Notes under the pieces: model-generated
Databases searched by the model: none
The model's input: the letters and a program-made list of their open reading frames with translations, nothing else
What the model was told of the DNA's origin: nothing
In this document: piece by piece, positions 20,766 through 30,713 of the stretch
Layout: every line of letters starts with the position of its first letter
Numbering within the stretch: the stretch's first letter is position 1
Assembly: GCA_019359095.1 (NCBI GenBank)
Contig: JAHHHZ010000017.1
Location: forward strand, 248,001-312,000
Direction: 5' to 3'
From: Pleurocapsa minor HA4230-MV1
GTDB lineage: Bacteria; Cyanobacteriota; Cyanobacteriia; Cyanobacteriales; Xenococcaceae
Length of the DNA: 64,000 nucleotides
Made by a program: the position numbers and the translations under genes

Positions 20766-22070
20766 ATGACTAATTTTGATACTAAAAATCCTCCTCAACC
20801 AAAATTAATCGATTCTTGTGTACATTGCGGTTTTTGTCTTTCTACCTGTCCTAGCTATCGAGTCATCGGTAAAGAAATGGATTCTCCCAGAGGCAGGATC
20901 TATTTAATGGATGCCATTAATCAAGGAGAAGCAACAATTGACACCACAACTACTCAGCATTTTGATTCCTGTTTAGGATGTTTAGCCTGTGTGACTACCT
21001 GCCCTTCAGGAGTAAAGTACGATCAGCTAATTGCTGCTACTCGTCCTCAGATCGAGCGGAACCTAAATCGTAGTTTACCCGATAGGTTAATTAGAACTTT
21101 AATTTTTAATCTCTTTCCTTATCCCAATCGCTTACGCCATCTGCTGCCTCCCCTGTGGTTCTATCAAAAATCAGGTTTACAGCAGTTAGTTAGACAGACA
21201 GGAATGCTTAAAAAGCTAACTCCTCGATTAGCAGCAATGGAGGCAATTCTACCTGAAGTAACGGATAGTTCTTGGCGGAGTGATTTACCTGCTGTAATAC
21301 CCCCTCAAGGAATAAAGCGCTATCGGGTAGGGATGATTTTAGGCTGTGTGCAGCGGTTATTTTTTTCTCCTGTAAACGAAGCTACAGCCAGGGTCTTGAC
21401 TGCTAATGGTTGTGAGGTGGTAATTCCTCCCAGTCAAGGCTGTTGTGCTGCTTTACCCGCTCATCAGGGACAAGAGGCACAGGCACAGGTTTTAGCAAGG
21501 CAGATGATTGATAGTTTTATCGATCAGGATTTAGATGCAATTATTATTAATGCTGCGGGTTGCGGACATACTCTCAAAGAATATGGTCATATCTTAGCTG
21601 ATGATCCTGAGTATCGAGCAAAGGCGGAACAGTTTTCGAGTAAGGTTAAAGATGTCCAGGAGTTTTTAGCAGAGATCGAGTTAACTACTGAGTTACATCC
21701 TTTGACATCAGGTGAGTTGACTCTTGTTTATCAAGATGCCTGTCATTTATTACATGGACAAAAGATTAGTCTGCAACCACGTCAGCTGTTACAACAAATT
21801 CCTGGGGTTAAACTGCGCGAACCTTTAGACGCAAGTTTATGCTGCGGTAGTGCGGGTATTTATAATATGTTGCAGCCAGAAACCGCCGATGAGCTAGGTA
21901 GACAAAAAGTGAATAATTTAATTAAGACTGGAGCGAGTGTCATTGCCTCGCCTAATCCTGGCTGTTCTTTGCAAATTCAAAAACATTTGGAGTTACAGGG
22001 TTTAGAAGGGATTAAATTATTCCATCCCGTTGAGTTGTTAGACTATTCAATTCAAGGAAAACAGATTTAA
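20766..22070 (+). CDS. glcF: Glycolate dehydrogenase iron-sulfur subunit
   Basis: The GlcF subunit, which passes electrons from GlcD/GlcE in oxidation of glycolate to glyoxylate during photorespiration. It is 434 residues, normal for the family. Two 4Fe-4S motifs are at the N-terminus: CVHCGFCLSTCPS (about residues 18-30) and CLGCLACVTTCPSG (about 69-82). Two CCG (heterodisulfide reductase-like) domains follow, with GCCAALPAHQG near residue 222 and LCCGSAGIYN near residue 360. glcD and glcE are not next to it in the window. Start ATG with a nearby purine-rich AAAGAAAGA stretch. Confidence 0.9.
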   Translation: MTNFDTKNPPQPKLIDSCVHCGFCLSTCPSYRVIGKEMDSPRGRIYLMDAINQGEATIDTTTTQHFDSCLGCLACVTTCPSGVKYDQLIAATRPQIERNLNRSLPDRLIRTLIFNLFPYPNRLRHLLPPLWFYQKSGLQQLVRQTGMLKKLTPRLAAMEAILPEVTDSSWRSDLPAVIPPQGIKRYRVGMILGCVQRLFFSPVNEATARVLTANGCEVVIPPSQGCCAALPAHQGQEAQAQVLARQMIDSFIDQDLDAIIINAAGCGHTLKEYGHILADDPEYRAKAEQFSSKVKDVQEFLAEIELTTELHPLTSGELTLVYQDACHLLHGQKISLQPRQLLQQIPGVKLREPLDASLCCGSAGIYNMLQPETADELGRQKVNNLIKTGASVIASPNPGCSLQIQKHLELQGLEGIKLFHPVELLDYSIQGKQI

Positions 22071-22221
22071 AATATGAATTCCGTTTAAACAATTCCAATT
22101 AAAACTCGCGCAAAGACGCAGAGACGCAAAGATTTTATTAGAAGCGCTTAAGAGGACTTGATATAACTGGTCAGTCCTTCAATTCATCTCTTTATTAGAG
22201 TAATTTACATTACCAAGAATT

Positions 22222-22863
22222 ATGCACCAAGTAAACGACTGGATCGATATTTCTTTGACCATTCACCCAGGAATGCCCTATTGGCCAGATAATCCTGCCA
22301 TAACTGTTGAACCTAGTCAATGTTTAGCTCATGGAGATGTATGCAATGTTTCTAAGTTGACCATTGGGACTCATACAGGAACTCATGTTGACGGTATTAA
22401 TCACTTTATTAAAGGTGGTATTGGGATCGATCGAATGCCTTTAGATGCGACTATTGGTAGAGCTAGGGTGATTAAAATTAAAGATCCTCAACAAATTAAG
22501 GTTGAAGAGCTTGAACCCCATAATATTCAAGCAGGAGAACGGATTTTATTTAAAACTCAAAATAGTAATTTTGCTTTAAAATCTAAGACTTTTGTGGAAG
22601 ATTTTGTCCATATTTCTACAGAAGCAGCACAGTATTTAGCTGAGAAAAAAGTTCGTACTGTAGGAGTAGATTACTTATCAGTTGGTGGCTATGAAGGGAA
22701 TGTAATCGAGGTACACCATGCTTTATTAGGTTCGGGTATTTGGGCGATTGAAGGGCTAAACTTAGCTGAGGTTGAACCTGGAGAATACGAGCTAATTTGC
22801 TTACCCATTAAGCTTAAAGATGGAGACGGGGGATTAGCTAGAGCAATCTTGCGTCCTATTTAG
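22222..22863 (+). CDS. Cyclase / kynurenine formamidase-like metal hydrolase
   Basis: A 213-residue member of the cyclase family (PF04199-like) that includes bacterial arylformamidase. The metal-binding signature HTGTHVDGINHF is at residues 51-62, with DISLTIHPGMPYWP at the N-terminus and GVDYLSVGGYEGN near residue 153. Members hydrolyse N-formylkynurenine or related amides; the true substrate here is unknown. It stands between glcF and a MITE-like element, with a 151-bp gap upstream that contains a CGCAAAGACGCAGAGACGC repeat. Confidence 0.8.
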   Translation: MHQVNDWIDISLTIHPGMPYWPDNPAITVEPSQCLAHGDVCNVSKLTIGTHTGTHVDGINHFIKGGIGIDRMPLDATIGRARVIKIKDPQQIKVEELEPHNIQAGERILFKTQNSNFALKSKTFVEDFVHISTEAAQYLAEKKVRTVGVDYLSVGGYEGNVIEVHHALLGSGIWAIEGLNLAEVEPGEYELICLPIKLKDGDGGLARAILRPI

Positions 22864-22901
22864 AGGATATCTGAAAAGTCTAATTGCTACGTTTCCAGTG
22901 G

Positions 22902-23073
22902 GTAGATCCCCCTAAATCCATGCCACTTGCTCTACTTGGGGAGACCCCAAGACCGCAGTGGCTCCCCTTGTTAAGGGGGACTTTGATTCCGATTCCCCCC
23001 TTGTTAAGGGGAGGCAGCGCGTTGCGGAGGTTTCCTCCGTTGTAGCGACTGCCGTGGGCTAGGGGGGATCTAC
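22902..23073. mobile_element. MITE-like element with GTAGATCCCCC terminal inverted repeats
   Basis: The left end GTAGATCCCCCTA (22902-22914) and right end TAGGGGGGATCTAC (23060-23073) form terminal inverted repeats of about 13 bp around a 172-bp, unusually GC-rich non-coding body with two internal CCCCTTGTTAAGGGG palindromes. If the element is counted from TAGATC to GATCTA, a TA target would fit IS630/Tc1-type mobilisation. It fills the gap between the cyclase and symporter genes; the rest of that gap (23074-23329) shows no gene. Confidence 0.7.
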
Positions 23074-23329
23074 TAGGGTCTAAGCATAACAGAATTGAGT
23101 TCTCAGACATCCTCTTAAAAATAATGCTAGTTAAGATCGGGTTCAGTTGAATAGTTAAATAAATACTGTTGGAGCTGGCATCAATTAATCATTTATCCCA
23201 CACTTATTTGATGCACTACTGATTTTTCTATTTCTCGATTAATGTTAACATTTACAACCAGAGTCGCATTTGAGATTTGGTTGCGTCTCGATATCCAAAC
23301 CAGACGCAAGGAACGCATCGTCAGTTAAA

Positions 23330-24748
23330 ATGGCAAATCAGTTATCTATTGCAGTAGCGTTTATTGGATTTCTTGTTTTAATTGTCTTCGTCGGCATTTA
23401 TTCTTCAAGTTACAAGCAAAGTACTACTGCCGATTATTTGTTAGCTAGTCGTGATGTCAATCCTTGGCTGACGGCATTATCGGCAATGTCAACGGGACAA
23501 AGTGGTGCGTTGTTTCTCGGTCAAGTTGGTTTTGCCTATAAAATTGGAGTCTCTGCAATTTGGTTGACGATCGGCTGGGCGATCGGCGATTATCTAGCCT
23601 GGTTATTCTTTTTTAAACGACTCAGAGAAATATCAGAAGACACTTCATCTGATACGGTTTCCGATTTTTTGGCTCAAAAAACTCTTGGTAATCGCTGGAT
23701 TTCGATCGCTTCAGGCATAATTATTCTTGCTTTCCTTGGTTCGTATGCGGCAGCGCAACTAGTAGCGGGAAGTAAAGCACTAAACGTTGTCTTTGATTGG
23801 AATTATTATTTAGGCATCGTGCTGGGAGTGGTAATTGTCATTGTTTATTGCTTTTCTGGGGGAGTTCGTGCCGAAATCTGGACGGATGCGGTACAAGGAG
23901 TCGTAATGATTGGTTCGCTGCTGCTGCTTTTAGTTGTGGCGATTATTAGTGGTGGTGGATTTGGCGAAATCTGGACGCAGTTAAACGCGATCGATACTCA
24001 ACTGGTTAATTTTAGTCCGACGAATTTGCCTCTGGGTTTTATTCCTTTTTTTGTCGGTTGGATTGCAGCAGGTTTTGGCGTAATCGGTCAGCCTCATATT
24101 TTAACGCGCGCAATGGCGATCGATTCACCAGAAAATGTCAAATTAGCTCTTAATATTAAAATTATAGCCAGTCTGATTACTTCTTTTTCTGCCCTTGGTA
24201 TTGGTTTGGTGTCGAGAGTGGTTTTGCCCGATTTGCTCACAAACGGCGATCCAGAATTAGCATTATTTTATCTAGCAGAGGATTTATTACCTTCATTTTT
24301 TGTGGGAATAATGCTGGCAGGAGTATTCGCTGCAACTATGTCTACTGCTGATTCGCAAATACTCTGTTGTTCGGCTGCGCTCACTCAAGATATAGCACCT
24401 CAGTTTGCTAAATCTTATAGAATGGTGAAATTAGGAACGTTGACAGTGGCAGCGATCGTCATGAGTATTGCTTTAGCTGGCGACGATAATGTTTTTCTAT
24501 TGGTTACTTCTTCTTGGTCGGCATTAGCTGCGGGTTTGGGGCCATTAATTTTAGTCAGGATTAGGCAACTACCTATTACAACTCCAGTAGCTTTATTGAT
24601 GATGATTGTTGGTATTGTGGTGGCGATCGCCTGGAGTTCTGTATTTAAATGGTCAAATCTTATTTATGAAGTGGTACCAGGTATGACGGCGGGATTTATT
24701 GTTTATGCGATCGCTCAGTTATTCGAGCGCAAATTATTAAGAAAATAG
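23330..24748 (+). CDS. Sodium:solute symporter family transporter
   Basis: A 472-residue inner-membrane transporter of the SSF (PutP/PanF-like) family with about 13 hydrophobic segments. The early segment (YSSSYKQSTTADYLLASRDV) and the FSGGVRAEIWTDAVQGVVM region are the hallmark SSF signatures; the MLAGVFAATMSTADSQIL helix near residue 340 is also typical of the Na+ site. Substrate is uncertain (proline, pantothenate, urea or other). I chose the ATG at 23330 because an upstream TTG would add 20 residues that are polar and not like a family N-terminus. Confidence 0.9.
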   Translation: MANQLSIAVAFIGFLVLIVFVGIYSSSYKQSTTADYLLASRDVNPWLTALSAMSTGQSGALFLGQVGFAYKIGVSAIWLTIGWAIGDYLAWLFFFKRLREISEDTSSDTVSDFLAQKTLGNRWISIASGIIILAFLGSYAAAQLVAGSKALNVVFDWNYYLGIVLGVVIVIVYCFSGGVRAEIWTDAVQGVVMIGSLLLLLVVAIISGGGFGEIWTQLNAIDTQLVNFSPTNLPLGFIPFFVGWIAAGFGVIGQPHILTRAMAIDSPENVKLALNIKIIASLITSFSALGIGLVSRVVLPDLLTNGDPELALFYLAEDLLPSFFVGIMLAGVFAATMSTADSQILCCSAALTQDIAPQFAKSYRMVKLGTLTVAAIVMSIALAGDDNVFLLVTSSWSALAAGLGPLILVRIRQLPITTPVALLMMIVGIVVAIAWSSVFKWSNLIYEVVPGMTAGFIVYAIAQLFERKLLRK

Positions 24749-24780
24749 GAAATAGGAAATAGGAAGTAGGAAGTAGGAAA
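24749..24780. repeat. Heptamer repeat (ATAGGAA / GTAGGAA)
   Basis: About four units of a 7-bp repeat of the AGGAAAT/AGGAAGT type directly follow the stop codon of the symporter gene. Confidence 0.75.
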
Positions 24781-24870
24781 TGTCCTAACGTTTTTACTTA
24801 TGGCTAGAGAACTTATTTGGGATCTATAAACCTGATTTAACAACTTTGTAGGTCAACTTCCCCACGACAA

Positions 24871-26193
24871 TTAAAGTTGCCACTGGAAAAAGTCAACTAC
24901 ATTACCTAATATACGATGTTTGATTAAGGGGCGTTTTTGCCAGTCGGCATAAGTTATTATTTGGCTTTGAGCAAAACCCTTTTCAAAAGTAGCTCGAATT
25001 CCTTCAACTAACCTCGGCTGGGCGCTACAGATATCTAATTCCTCGTTGTGGCAAAAGCTGCGAGGGTCAAAGTTAGCACTCCCTGTAGTTGCCCAAATAT
25101 CGTCAATTAGCAGTAACTTTGCATGAGTCATACTGGGCTGATATTCATAAATTGTTACCCCACCTTTTAATAATTTACCGTAATGTTCATAAGAGGCATA
25201 GTAAACAGGTTTTTTATCACTCCGTTCGCTAGTAGTGAGAATGCGAACATCTACCCCATCTTGTTTGGCGGCTACTAATAAATCAATTGAGTTGGGGTCA
25301 GGTAAAAAATAAGGGCTAGCTAACCAAATCCGCTTTCTAGCACAAATAATACTGTTGTATTTAAAAGCCTGGATGGGAGAAAAACGAATTCTGGGGTTTG
25401 CTCCTGGTACAACCAACATTAAATCATGATGATCAGATCGATCGCGCTCTCGATTTTTGCCATAATAATTAAAATTGTGGAATTTAAATTTGCTTAAATC
25501 TGCTGTACCATTACTAAAAGTCCAGTGTTGAGAAAATACACCTTCTAAAATACTAATAATTTCCCCCTCGATCCGCATCTCCACATCTAGCCAAGGTTGA
25601 GTATCATCTTTTTTTTCAATCCCATCCCAAAGATCGGAGATCCCCGCACCGCCAACTAAGCCAAATTCACCATCAATCAGTAGGAGTTTACGGTGAGTAC
25701 GTCCAGCATAATCTAGAGGAGCGCGCCACTTAAAAGAATTAAAAAAAGAAACTTTGACTCCAGCACCTCGTAAACGGTTCCAATATTGGTCGGAGAGATC
25801 TTTCGTCCCATAATGATCGACAACCAGCCTTATTTCAACACCTTCAGCAGCTCTTTCGGCTAAAGCAGCAGCAAAATCATCTGCTCGTTTGCCAGGAGTC
25901 ATAAAAAATGTTTCAAAATCAATTGTATGCTGCGCTTGACTAATCGCATCTAGACGCGCACGTTGAATAGCACCAGCTTCGTTCCAAAAATCAGTGACGA
26001 TGCCATCAGTAATAAAAGAGTTGGTAATACTAGCTAAAACGTAGGGAAAATGAGGTTCTTCTGGTCTAGGTGCATGTTTAACTTTATAGATAATGCGATC
26101 GCGAAACGCACCTCTTAAATAAAAGCCGACAAATATACTTAAGCTAACTATTAAAAAAATAATAACCAGCCACCATAAAATAGATTCAATCAT
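24871..26193 (-). CDS. Phospholipase D-family protein, cardiolipin synthase-like
   Basis: A 440-residue membrane-anchored enzyme with two PLD (HKD) motifs: HRKLLLIDGEFGLVGGAG near residue 167 and HAKLLLIDDIWATTGSANFD near residue 357. Residues 6-28 form an N-terminal transmembrane segment. The layout matches bacterial cardiolipin synthase (Cls), which joins two phosphatidylglycerols, but other phosphatidyl-transferases share it. Convergent with the symporter gene. Start ATG at 26191-26193. Confidence 0.85.
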   Translation of the reverse strand: MIESILWWLVIIFLIVSLSIFVGFYLRGAFRDRIIYKVKHAPRPEEPHFPYVLASITNSFITDGIVTDFWNEAGAIQRARLDAISQAQHTIDFETFFMTPGKRADDFAAALAERAAEGVEIRLVVDHYGTKDLSDQYWNRLRGAGVKVSFFNSFKWRAPLDYAGRTHRKLLLIDGEFGLVGGAGISDLWDGIEKKDDTQPWLDVEMRIEGEIISILEGVFSQHWTFSNGTADLSKFKFHNFNYYGKNRERDRSDHHDLMLVVPGANPRIRFSPIQAFKYNSIICARKRIWLASPYFLPDPNSIDLLVAAKQDGVDVRILTTSERSDKKPVYYASYEHYGKLLKGGVTIYEYQPSMTHAKLLLIDDIWATTGSANFDPRSFCHNEELDICSAQPRLVEGIRATFEKGFAQSQIITYADWQKRPLIKHRILGNVVDFFQWQL

Positions 26194-26522
26194 TATTGAT
26201 GTAAAAATTAACTACTCTAACAGTCAGCTTGCGATCGACTAGACTATCGATTTTTTAGAATCTATTTTCTCAAACTGGATGTGTTTATCAAACCTTGATT
26301 TAGTAAATTAATACATCTAACTAGAGAAATACATTGGGCAATAGGTAACAATAACGAAGTGCGACGCGTCCTAAAGGATACCGCTTCGCATAAAGCTAGT
26401 CCTTTAGGATATCCTTTAGGATAAATCATCAATTGTCGGCAAACTGATCGGGAAAAATTAAGCGTAATTTAAGCAAACTTAGTCACAATAAAAGCAAGCA
26501 AGATAATTACACTTGAAAAATC
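26194..26522. repeat. Gap with CCTAAAGG/CCTTTAGG palindrome cluster
   Basis: This 329-bp gap between divergent genes must hold both promoters. At about 26355-26425 it carries a dispersed repeat block: AACGAAGTGCGACGCG, TCCTAAAGGATACCGCTTCG, and two direct copies of TCCTTTAGGATA. No coding sequence was seen. Confidence 0.65.
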
Positions 26523-27602
26523 ATGGTTACTACTGAATTAACTTCGCAGATTTCATCACTATTAGGTAAAGAAGCAGAAGATTTACTCACCTACAAAGCC
26601 AAGATAGCCAAGGATACTTTACATTTACCAGGAAAAGACTTTATCGAACGCATTTTTCTTAATAGCGATCGCAACCCACAAGTCTTGAGATCTTTACAAG
26701 CGCTATACTCTACGGGCAGACTAGCCAATACGGGCTATCTATCTATCTTGCCTGTAGACCAAGGGATCGAACACTCCGCAGCAGCTTCTTTTGCACCCAA
26801 CCCGCTCTATTTTGACCCAGAAAACATTATTAGATTAGCCCTTGAAGGTGGTTGTAATGCGGTGGCTACAACTTTGGGAGTTTTGGGGATGATGTCCCGC
26901 AAATATGCCCATCGTCTGCCTTTTATCGTTAAGCTCAATCACAATGAGCTACTGACTTATCCTAATCCAGCAGATCAAATTATGTTTGCCTCGGTAAAGC
27001 AAGCCTGGAACTTGGGGGCTGTAGCCGTTGGTGCAACTATTTATTTTGGTTCACCAGAGTCATCGAGAGAGATCCAAGAGGTAAGTAAAGCTTTTGCCCA
27101 AGCCCATGAATTAGGCATGGCAACGATTCTTTGGTGTTATCTACGCAACGATGCCTTTAAACAAGACAAAGACTATCATTTAGCAGCAGATCTAACAGGA
27201 CAAGCAAACCATTTGGGGGTAACCATTGAGGCGGATATTATTAAGCAAAAATTACCCACCTGTAATGGCGGTTATCAAGCAGTAGCTCAAGCTACAGGAG
27301 CAAAATATGGTCGCACTAATGACAAGGTTTACAGCGAATTGAGCAGCGATCACCCAATCGATTTAACTCGCTATCAGGTACTTAATTGCTATGCAGGGCG
27401 CAGTGGTTTAATCAATTCTGGGGATTCTGCGGGCGATCATGACTTCGCTGAGGCGGTACGTACTGCGGTAATTAATAAACGTGCTGGTGGTTCAGGCTTG
27501 ATTTCGGGCAGAAAGACTTTCCAGCGTCCAATGTCTGAAGGGATTAAGCTATTTAACACCATTCAAGATGTTTATTTAGCCGATGAAGTAACTATTGCTT
27601 AA
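26523..27602 (+). CDS. Class I fructose-bisphosphate aldolase (DhnA/FbaB type)
   Basis: A 359-residue Schiff-base aldolase acting in glycolysis and the Calvin cycle, cleaving or forming fructose-1,6-bisphosphate. Features of the archaeal/FbaB-like class I group are seen: [15 protein letters not shown] near residue 76, the KLNHNELL strand near residue 138, and the phosphate-binding [13 protein letters not shown] region near residue 323. It is preceded by a plausible ATG start with an AC-rich leader. Cyanobacteria often hold both class I and class II aldolases; this is the class I one. Confidence 0.9.
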   Translation: MVTTELTSQISSLLGKEAEDLLTYKAKIAKDTLHLPGKDFIERIFLNSDRNPQVLRSLQALYSTGRLANTGYLSILPVDQGIEHSAAASFAPNPLYFDPENIIRLALEGGCNAVATTLGVLGMMSRKYAHRLPFIVKLNHNELLTYPNPADQIMFASVKQAWNLGAVAVGATIYFGSPESSREIQEVSKAFAQAHELGMATILWCYLRNDAFKQDKDYHLAADLTGQANHLGVTIEADIIKQKLPTCNGGYQAVAQATGAKYGRTNDKVYSELSSDHPIDLTRYQVLNCYAGRSGLINSGDSAGDHDFAEAVRTAVINKRAGGSGLISGRKTFQRPMSEGIKLFNTIQDVYLADEVTIA

Positions 27603-27889
27603 GTTGTTATGGATTGAAAGTATGCTAAAGCCCTAAAGGACAAGGGTACAACGTGAGGCTGAGAGGAATATTATATGGCGTTGCTGATTTAAAGTATACC
27701 ATTTGCCCTAAAGGATTCACTCTTTGTACTAGCTACGTATCGTCCTTTAGGACAAGGATACAATCTGAAACTGATAATAATACGGTTCGTAATCAGAAGC
27801 TATAAGCCCACATAATTTTACTGTAACTTATAACTGTAGTTGGGTACTTCTTTGGTGCGGAAGAAGAGAAAATTATTTCTTTAATTAGC
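27603..27889. repeat. Gap with CCTTTAGG repeats and IS-like end fragment
   Basis: Carries CCTAAAGGACAAGGGTACAA (27637-27656) and an inverted-sense counterpart CCTTTAGGACAAGGATACAA (27742-27761), plus a GGCGTTGCTGATTTAAAGTA segment (27676-27695) of the kind found at the ends of decayed insertion sequences. No gene seen. Confidence 0.5.
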
Positions 27890-28129
27890 TTATTTCAACG
27901 GACGGGTAGTTAATATCTCGCTAGCTGATAGAGATTTAATCGCAGAGATCAAAACAGTAGCTACACCAATGGATTCTCCTACAGCGTTAAAAATTTCTAA
28001 TACGCACCCTTTTTCTCCACCGTGGGGATGGGGAACAAAATCAACTAAAGTAGCAACATCTCCAATTTTCAGATTGTGGTCAGCTATGTTTTGAGTCAAG
28101 GCGACTTCCGAATATAGTTCAAGGGTCAT
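27890..28129 (-). CDS. DUF4926-family small protein
   Basis: A 79-residue protein with the DUF4926 layout: a YSEVALTQNIADHNLKIGDVATLVDF start and a central HPHGGEKGCVLEIFN. Such small SH3-like beta proteins are widespread in cyanobacteria and frequently lie beside toxin-like or stress genes; the function is not established. It lies 72 bp downstream of the NERD-helicase gene on the same strand and could share its transcript. Confidence 0.75.
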   Translation of the reverse strand: MTLELYSEVALTQNIADHNLKIGDVATLVDFVPHPHGGEKGCVLEIFNAVGESIGVATVLISAIKSLSASEILTTRPLK

Positions 28130-28201
28130 GCCGATCTTCTTAATCTCCTGGTACTTTAGTGGGGAATAGTTTTTTCCCTTGAGTCCTGATTCTAACTATA
28201 T

Positions 28202-30631
28202 TTAAAATCGATCTAAATTAGTCCCCGTTAAATTAGCTTCTGTTAAATCTGCTCCCATAAGTTTGGCGTTGGTTAAATTAGCATTAGTTAGATTGGCATG
28301 ACTCAGATTAGCAGCGATTAGTTTAGCGTTAGTCAAATTTGCGCCTGCTAGATTAGCGTGGCTCAAGTCGGCATCAATCAGATTGATGTTTGCCAAGTGC
28401 ATCTGGGATAAATCGGCGTGTCGGAGATTGGCGTGACGAAAGTTTCTCCTATTTAGAGCATATCCTTGGATGAGACTGGCGCGATCGCTAATTCTCAGTT
28501 CTCTTTGGGGTTGACTAGTTACAGTGAAGGTAAGACAATCGCCACTTTTCATTAGTTGAGTTAATTCTTGATAAAGAGCATAGTCTCCCACCCCGCTAAT
28601 ATTTACCCAGGCTCTAGTACGAGTTAGAGCAGTAAAAAGCTGATGACGCAGAGATATATTATCTGATTGTGCGATGCGATCTAAACCGACTAGATAGACT
28701 AAATCGGCTTCTTGTCCTTTGGCGCGATGAATTGTCGAAAGGGTAATTGCTCCTGGATACCAGAATTGATTGGGATTATCTTGTTGGGTAGGATCGATAC
28801 AGTTATAAGTGCGTTGACTGGGAAGATAAATATTGAGTCCCTGATTGATTAAAAAAGTGGCAGTATGTTTAAGTAACGTGTTGGCTTCATAAGCTGAACC
28901 CAAGACAATGATTAGTATTTCTCGATCTGGCTGAAGCTGATCGTCCGTTAGATTTTGTTGCAGTTTTTGCGCCAGGATAGTTAATTCTTGCTGTCGAGAA
29001 GCAAAGCGTTCAAAGCAGATCATCTCTCCCTGCCATAGTTCACTAATAATATGCGGTGAATTTGATTCCCTAGTCAGGGTAATCTGATTACCTAACTGCC
29101 AATCTCCCGTAACTTTATAGCCCAAAGCTGCCCATTCTTCAGGATAGATCGAACCCGTGAGTAAACCGTTTTCTCTCAATAAGCCAAGGGCGATCGCCTG
29201 CGCCACCATAATTATCTGTTGAGGTGTACGATAACTACGAGAGATTATTTCTGTCTTATTAATCTGCTGATTATATTGCCCTGTAACTAAATGTCCTAAT
29301 TCTTCGCCAAATAGTTCAACGGGTTCGGGTAACTTTAAACTGCCCAAACTTTGCAATTCGTCATAAGCCCAGATTAGTCTTCTTTGCTGAGGCGATATAG
29401 GATTTATAGGGCGCAGTGATTGATAGACTAGCCAATAAAAAGGCTGTTTATGCTGATAAAGCCAGAGATCCGTCATTAAGTCTTGTGCTTCATCAATCAA
29501 GACAGCATCATATATTTGAGGAATAATACGGTTTTCTAATAGCTGCAAACAAGCTTCTGCCAGGGCTTCATTAGGTTGACTACTGAGGGTAAAGGGTACG
29601 GATAAAGAAATATTCCCCGTCGCCCGCGAGATCGTGCCATAAAAACCAGGCTGTTGCTTACTTCCCCAAGCATGGAGAATTTTTAGTCCAGAGTTTTCAG
29701 GATCGTAGTTCATTTGATCCTGGGTAAAATAGCGTATCCAGCGATCTACCTGCTGAGTTATGGAGTCATACAGACTGCGAGAAAAAAACACCAGCGCAAT
29801 TTGCCATTGAGGATACTTAACCGCCATCAAGGCTGCTTTCTGACACAATGCCACGGTTTTACCCGAACCTGCTACCCCTCTGATCCGCTGCATGCCTGGG
29901 GGAATTTGTTTGGCTAGGGTTTCCTGTTGCAAGTCCAACTGATTTAAGCGCGATCGCACCTGTTGAATAATCTTGCGTCTATTTAAACCAGTATTTAAAC
30001 TAGAACAATTACGCTGTTGATGTTCGGGGGTATAAAGAGCAGTACCTCCCAATACAGCTTGTAACAATTCCCACTGAGTCGGCGTGAGATCTGAACCGAT
30101 AACTAGGGGATGAGTATTAGCGATCGCCTTAACAATCAACTCAGAATCTATGAGCTGTTCTTGCCACAAAATAGGTGGAGAATTGGGTAGATTTGCCCAG
30201 CCTCGCTCTTGCCATTGAACTTGAGTAATATAAGGCAGTGCCACCATCGCTCTAGCACTAACCTGACGTTTTAACAAAGGTTCGCGATCGCTATATTCTA
30301 ATAAGGCATATAACTGTCTTTCTGCCTGTTGATATGGATTGCCCGAATCTGTATAAAAATTCTGATATTGCCAACGATGACCTTGAATATTAACTAACTG
30401 TTCAATCCTGATTGCTTTAACTTCAATGACAATTAATCCTAGCTGATAATCCGCAATTAAAATATCAGGCTCTTTGCGCAATTTATCTGGACTAAAAATA
30501 GGGTAACGCCAATAAGCAATACATTTTCTCCGTTCAAAACCTCTTTTAATCCCATTCCAAACTATTTTTTCTCCTGTTTCTCCCTTACTATCAAATAATT
30601 CTGTGGCAATAAATTTATTTGAATTAGTCAT
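28202..30631 (-). CDS. NERD nuclease-related / UvrD-like helicase fused to pentapeptide repeats
   Basis: An 809-residue multidomain protein. Residues about 15-130 form a NERD domain (GEKIVWNGIKRGF, ILIADYQLGLIVIEVKAI). A superfamily 1 helicase core follows: Walker A GVAGSGKT (about 253), Walker B VLIDEAQDL (about 377), and the C-terminal TIHRAKGQEAD and ALTRTRAW motifs (about 640-670). The last 90 residues are about sixteen A-[N/D]-L-x-x pentapeptide repeats, a right-handed quadrilateral helix that can mimic DNA in other proteins. NERD-helicase proteins are thought to act in nucleic-acid processing or defence; the fused pentapeptide tail is unusual. Neighbours are a DUF4926 protein and a lone ParD-like antitoxin. 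Confidence 0.85.
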   Translation of the reverse strand: MTNSNKFIATELFDSKGETGEKIVWNGIKRGFERRKCIAYWRYPIFSPDKLRKEPDILIADYQLGLIVIEVKAIRIEQLVNIQGHRWQYQNFYTDSGNPYQQAERQLYALLEYSDREPLLKRQVSARAMVALPYITQVQWQERGWANLPNSPPILWQEQLIDSELIVKAIANTHPLVIGSDLTPTQWELLQAVLGGTALYTPEHQQRNCSSLNTGLNRRKIIQQVRSRLNQLDLQQETLAKQIPPGMQRIRGVAGSGKTVALCQKAALMAVKYPQWQIALVFFSRSLYDSITQQVDRWIRYFTQDQMNYDPENSGLKILHAWGSKQQPGFYGTISRATGNISLSVPFTLSSQPNEALAEACLQLLENRIIPQIYDAVLIDEAQDLMTDLWLYQHKQPFYWLVYQSLRPINPISPQQRRLIWAYDELQSLGSLKLPEPVELFGEELGHLVTGQYNQQINKTEIISRSYRTPQQIIMVAQAIALGLLRENGLLTGSIYPEEWAALGYKVTGDWQLGNQITLTRESNSPHIISELWQGEMICFERFASRQQELTILAQKLQQNLTDDQLQPDREILIIVLGSAYEANTLLKHTATFLINQGLNIYLPSQRTYNCIDPTQQDNPNQFWYPGAITLSTIHRAKGQEADLVYLVGLDRIAQSDNISLRHQLFTALTRTRAWVNISGVGDYALYQELTQLMKSGDCLTFTVTSQPQRELRISDRASLIQGYALNRRNFRHANLRHADLSQMHLANINLIDADLSHANLAGANLTNAKLIAANLSHANLTNANLTNAKLMGADLTEANLTGTNLDRF

Positions 30632-30713
30632 TTAACCGATGATTTGAGAGAAGCATTTCATTTTTCTGTACATATCTAATAATAGAAAAGAAATAACTAT
30701 TCATTAGTCGGGT

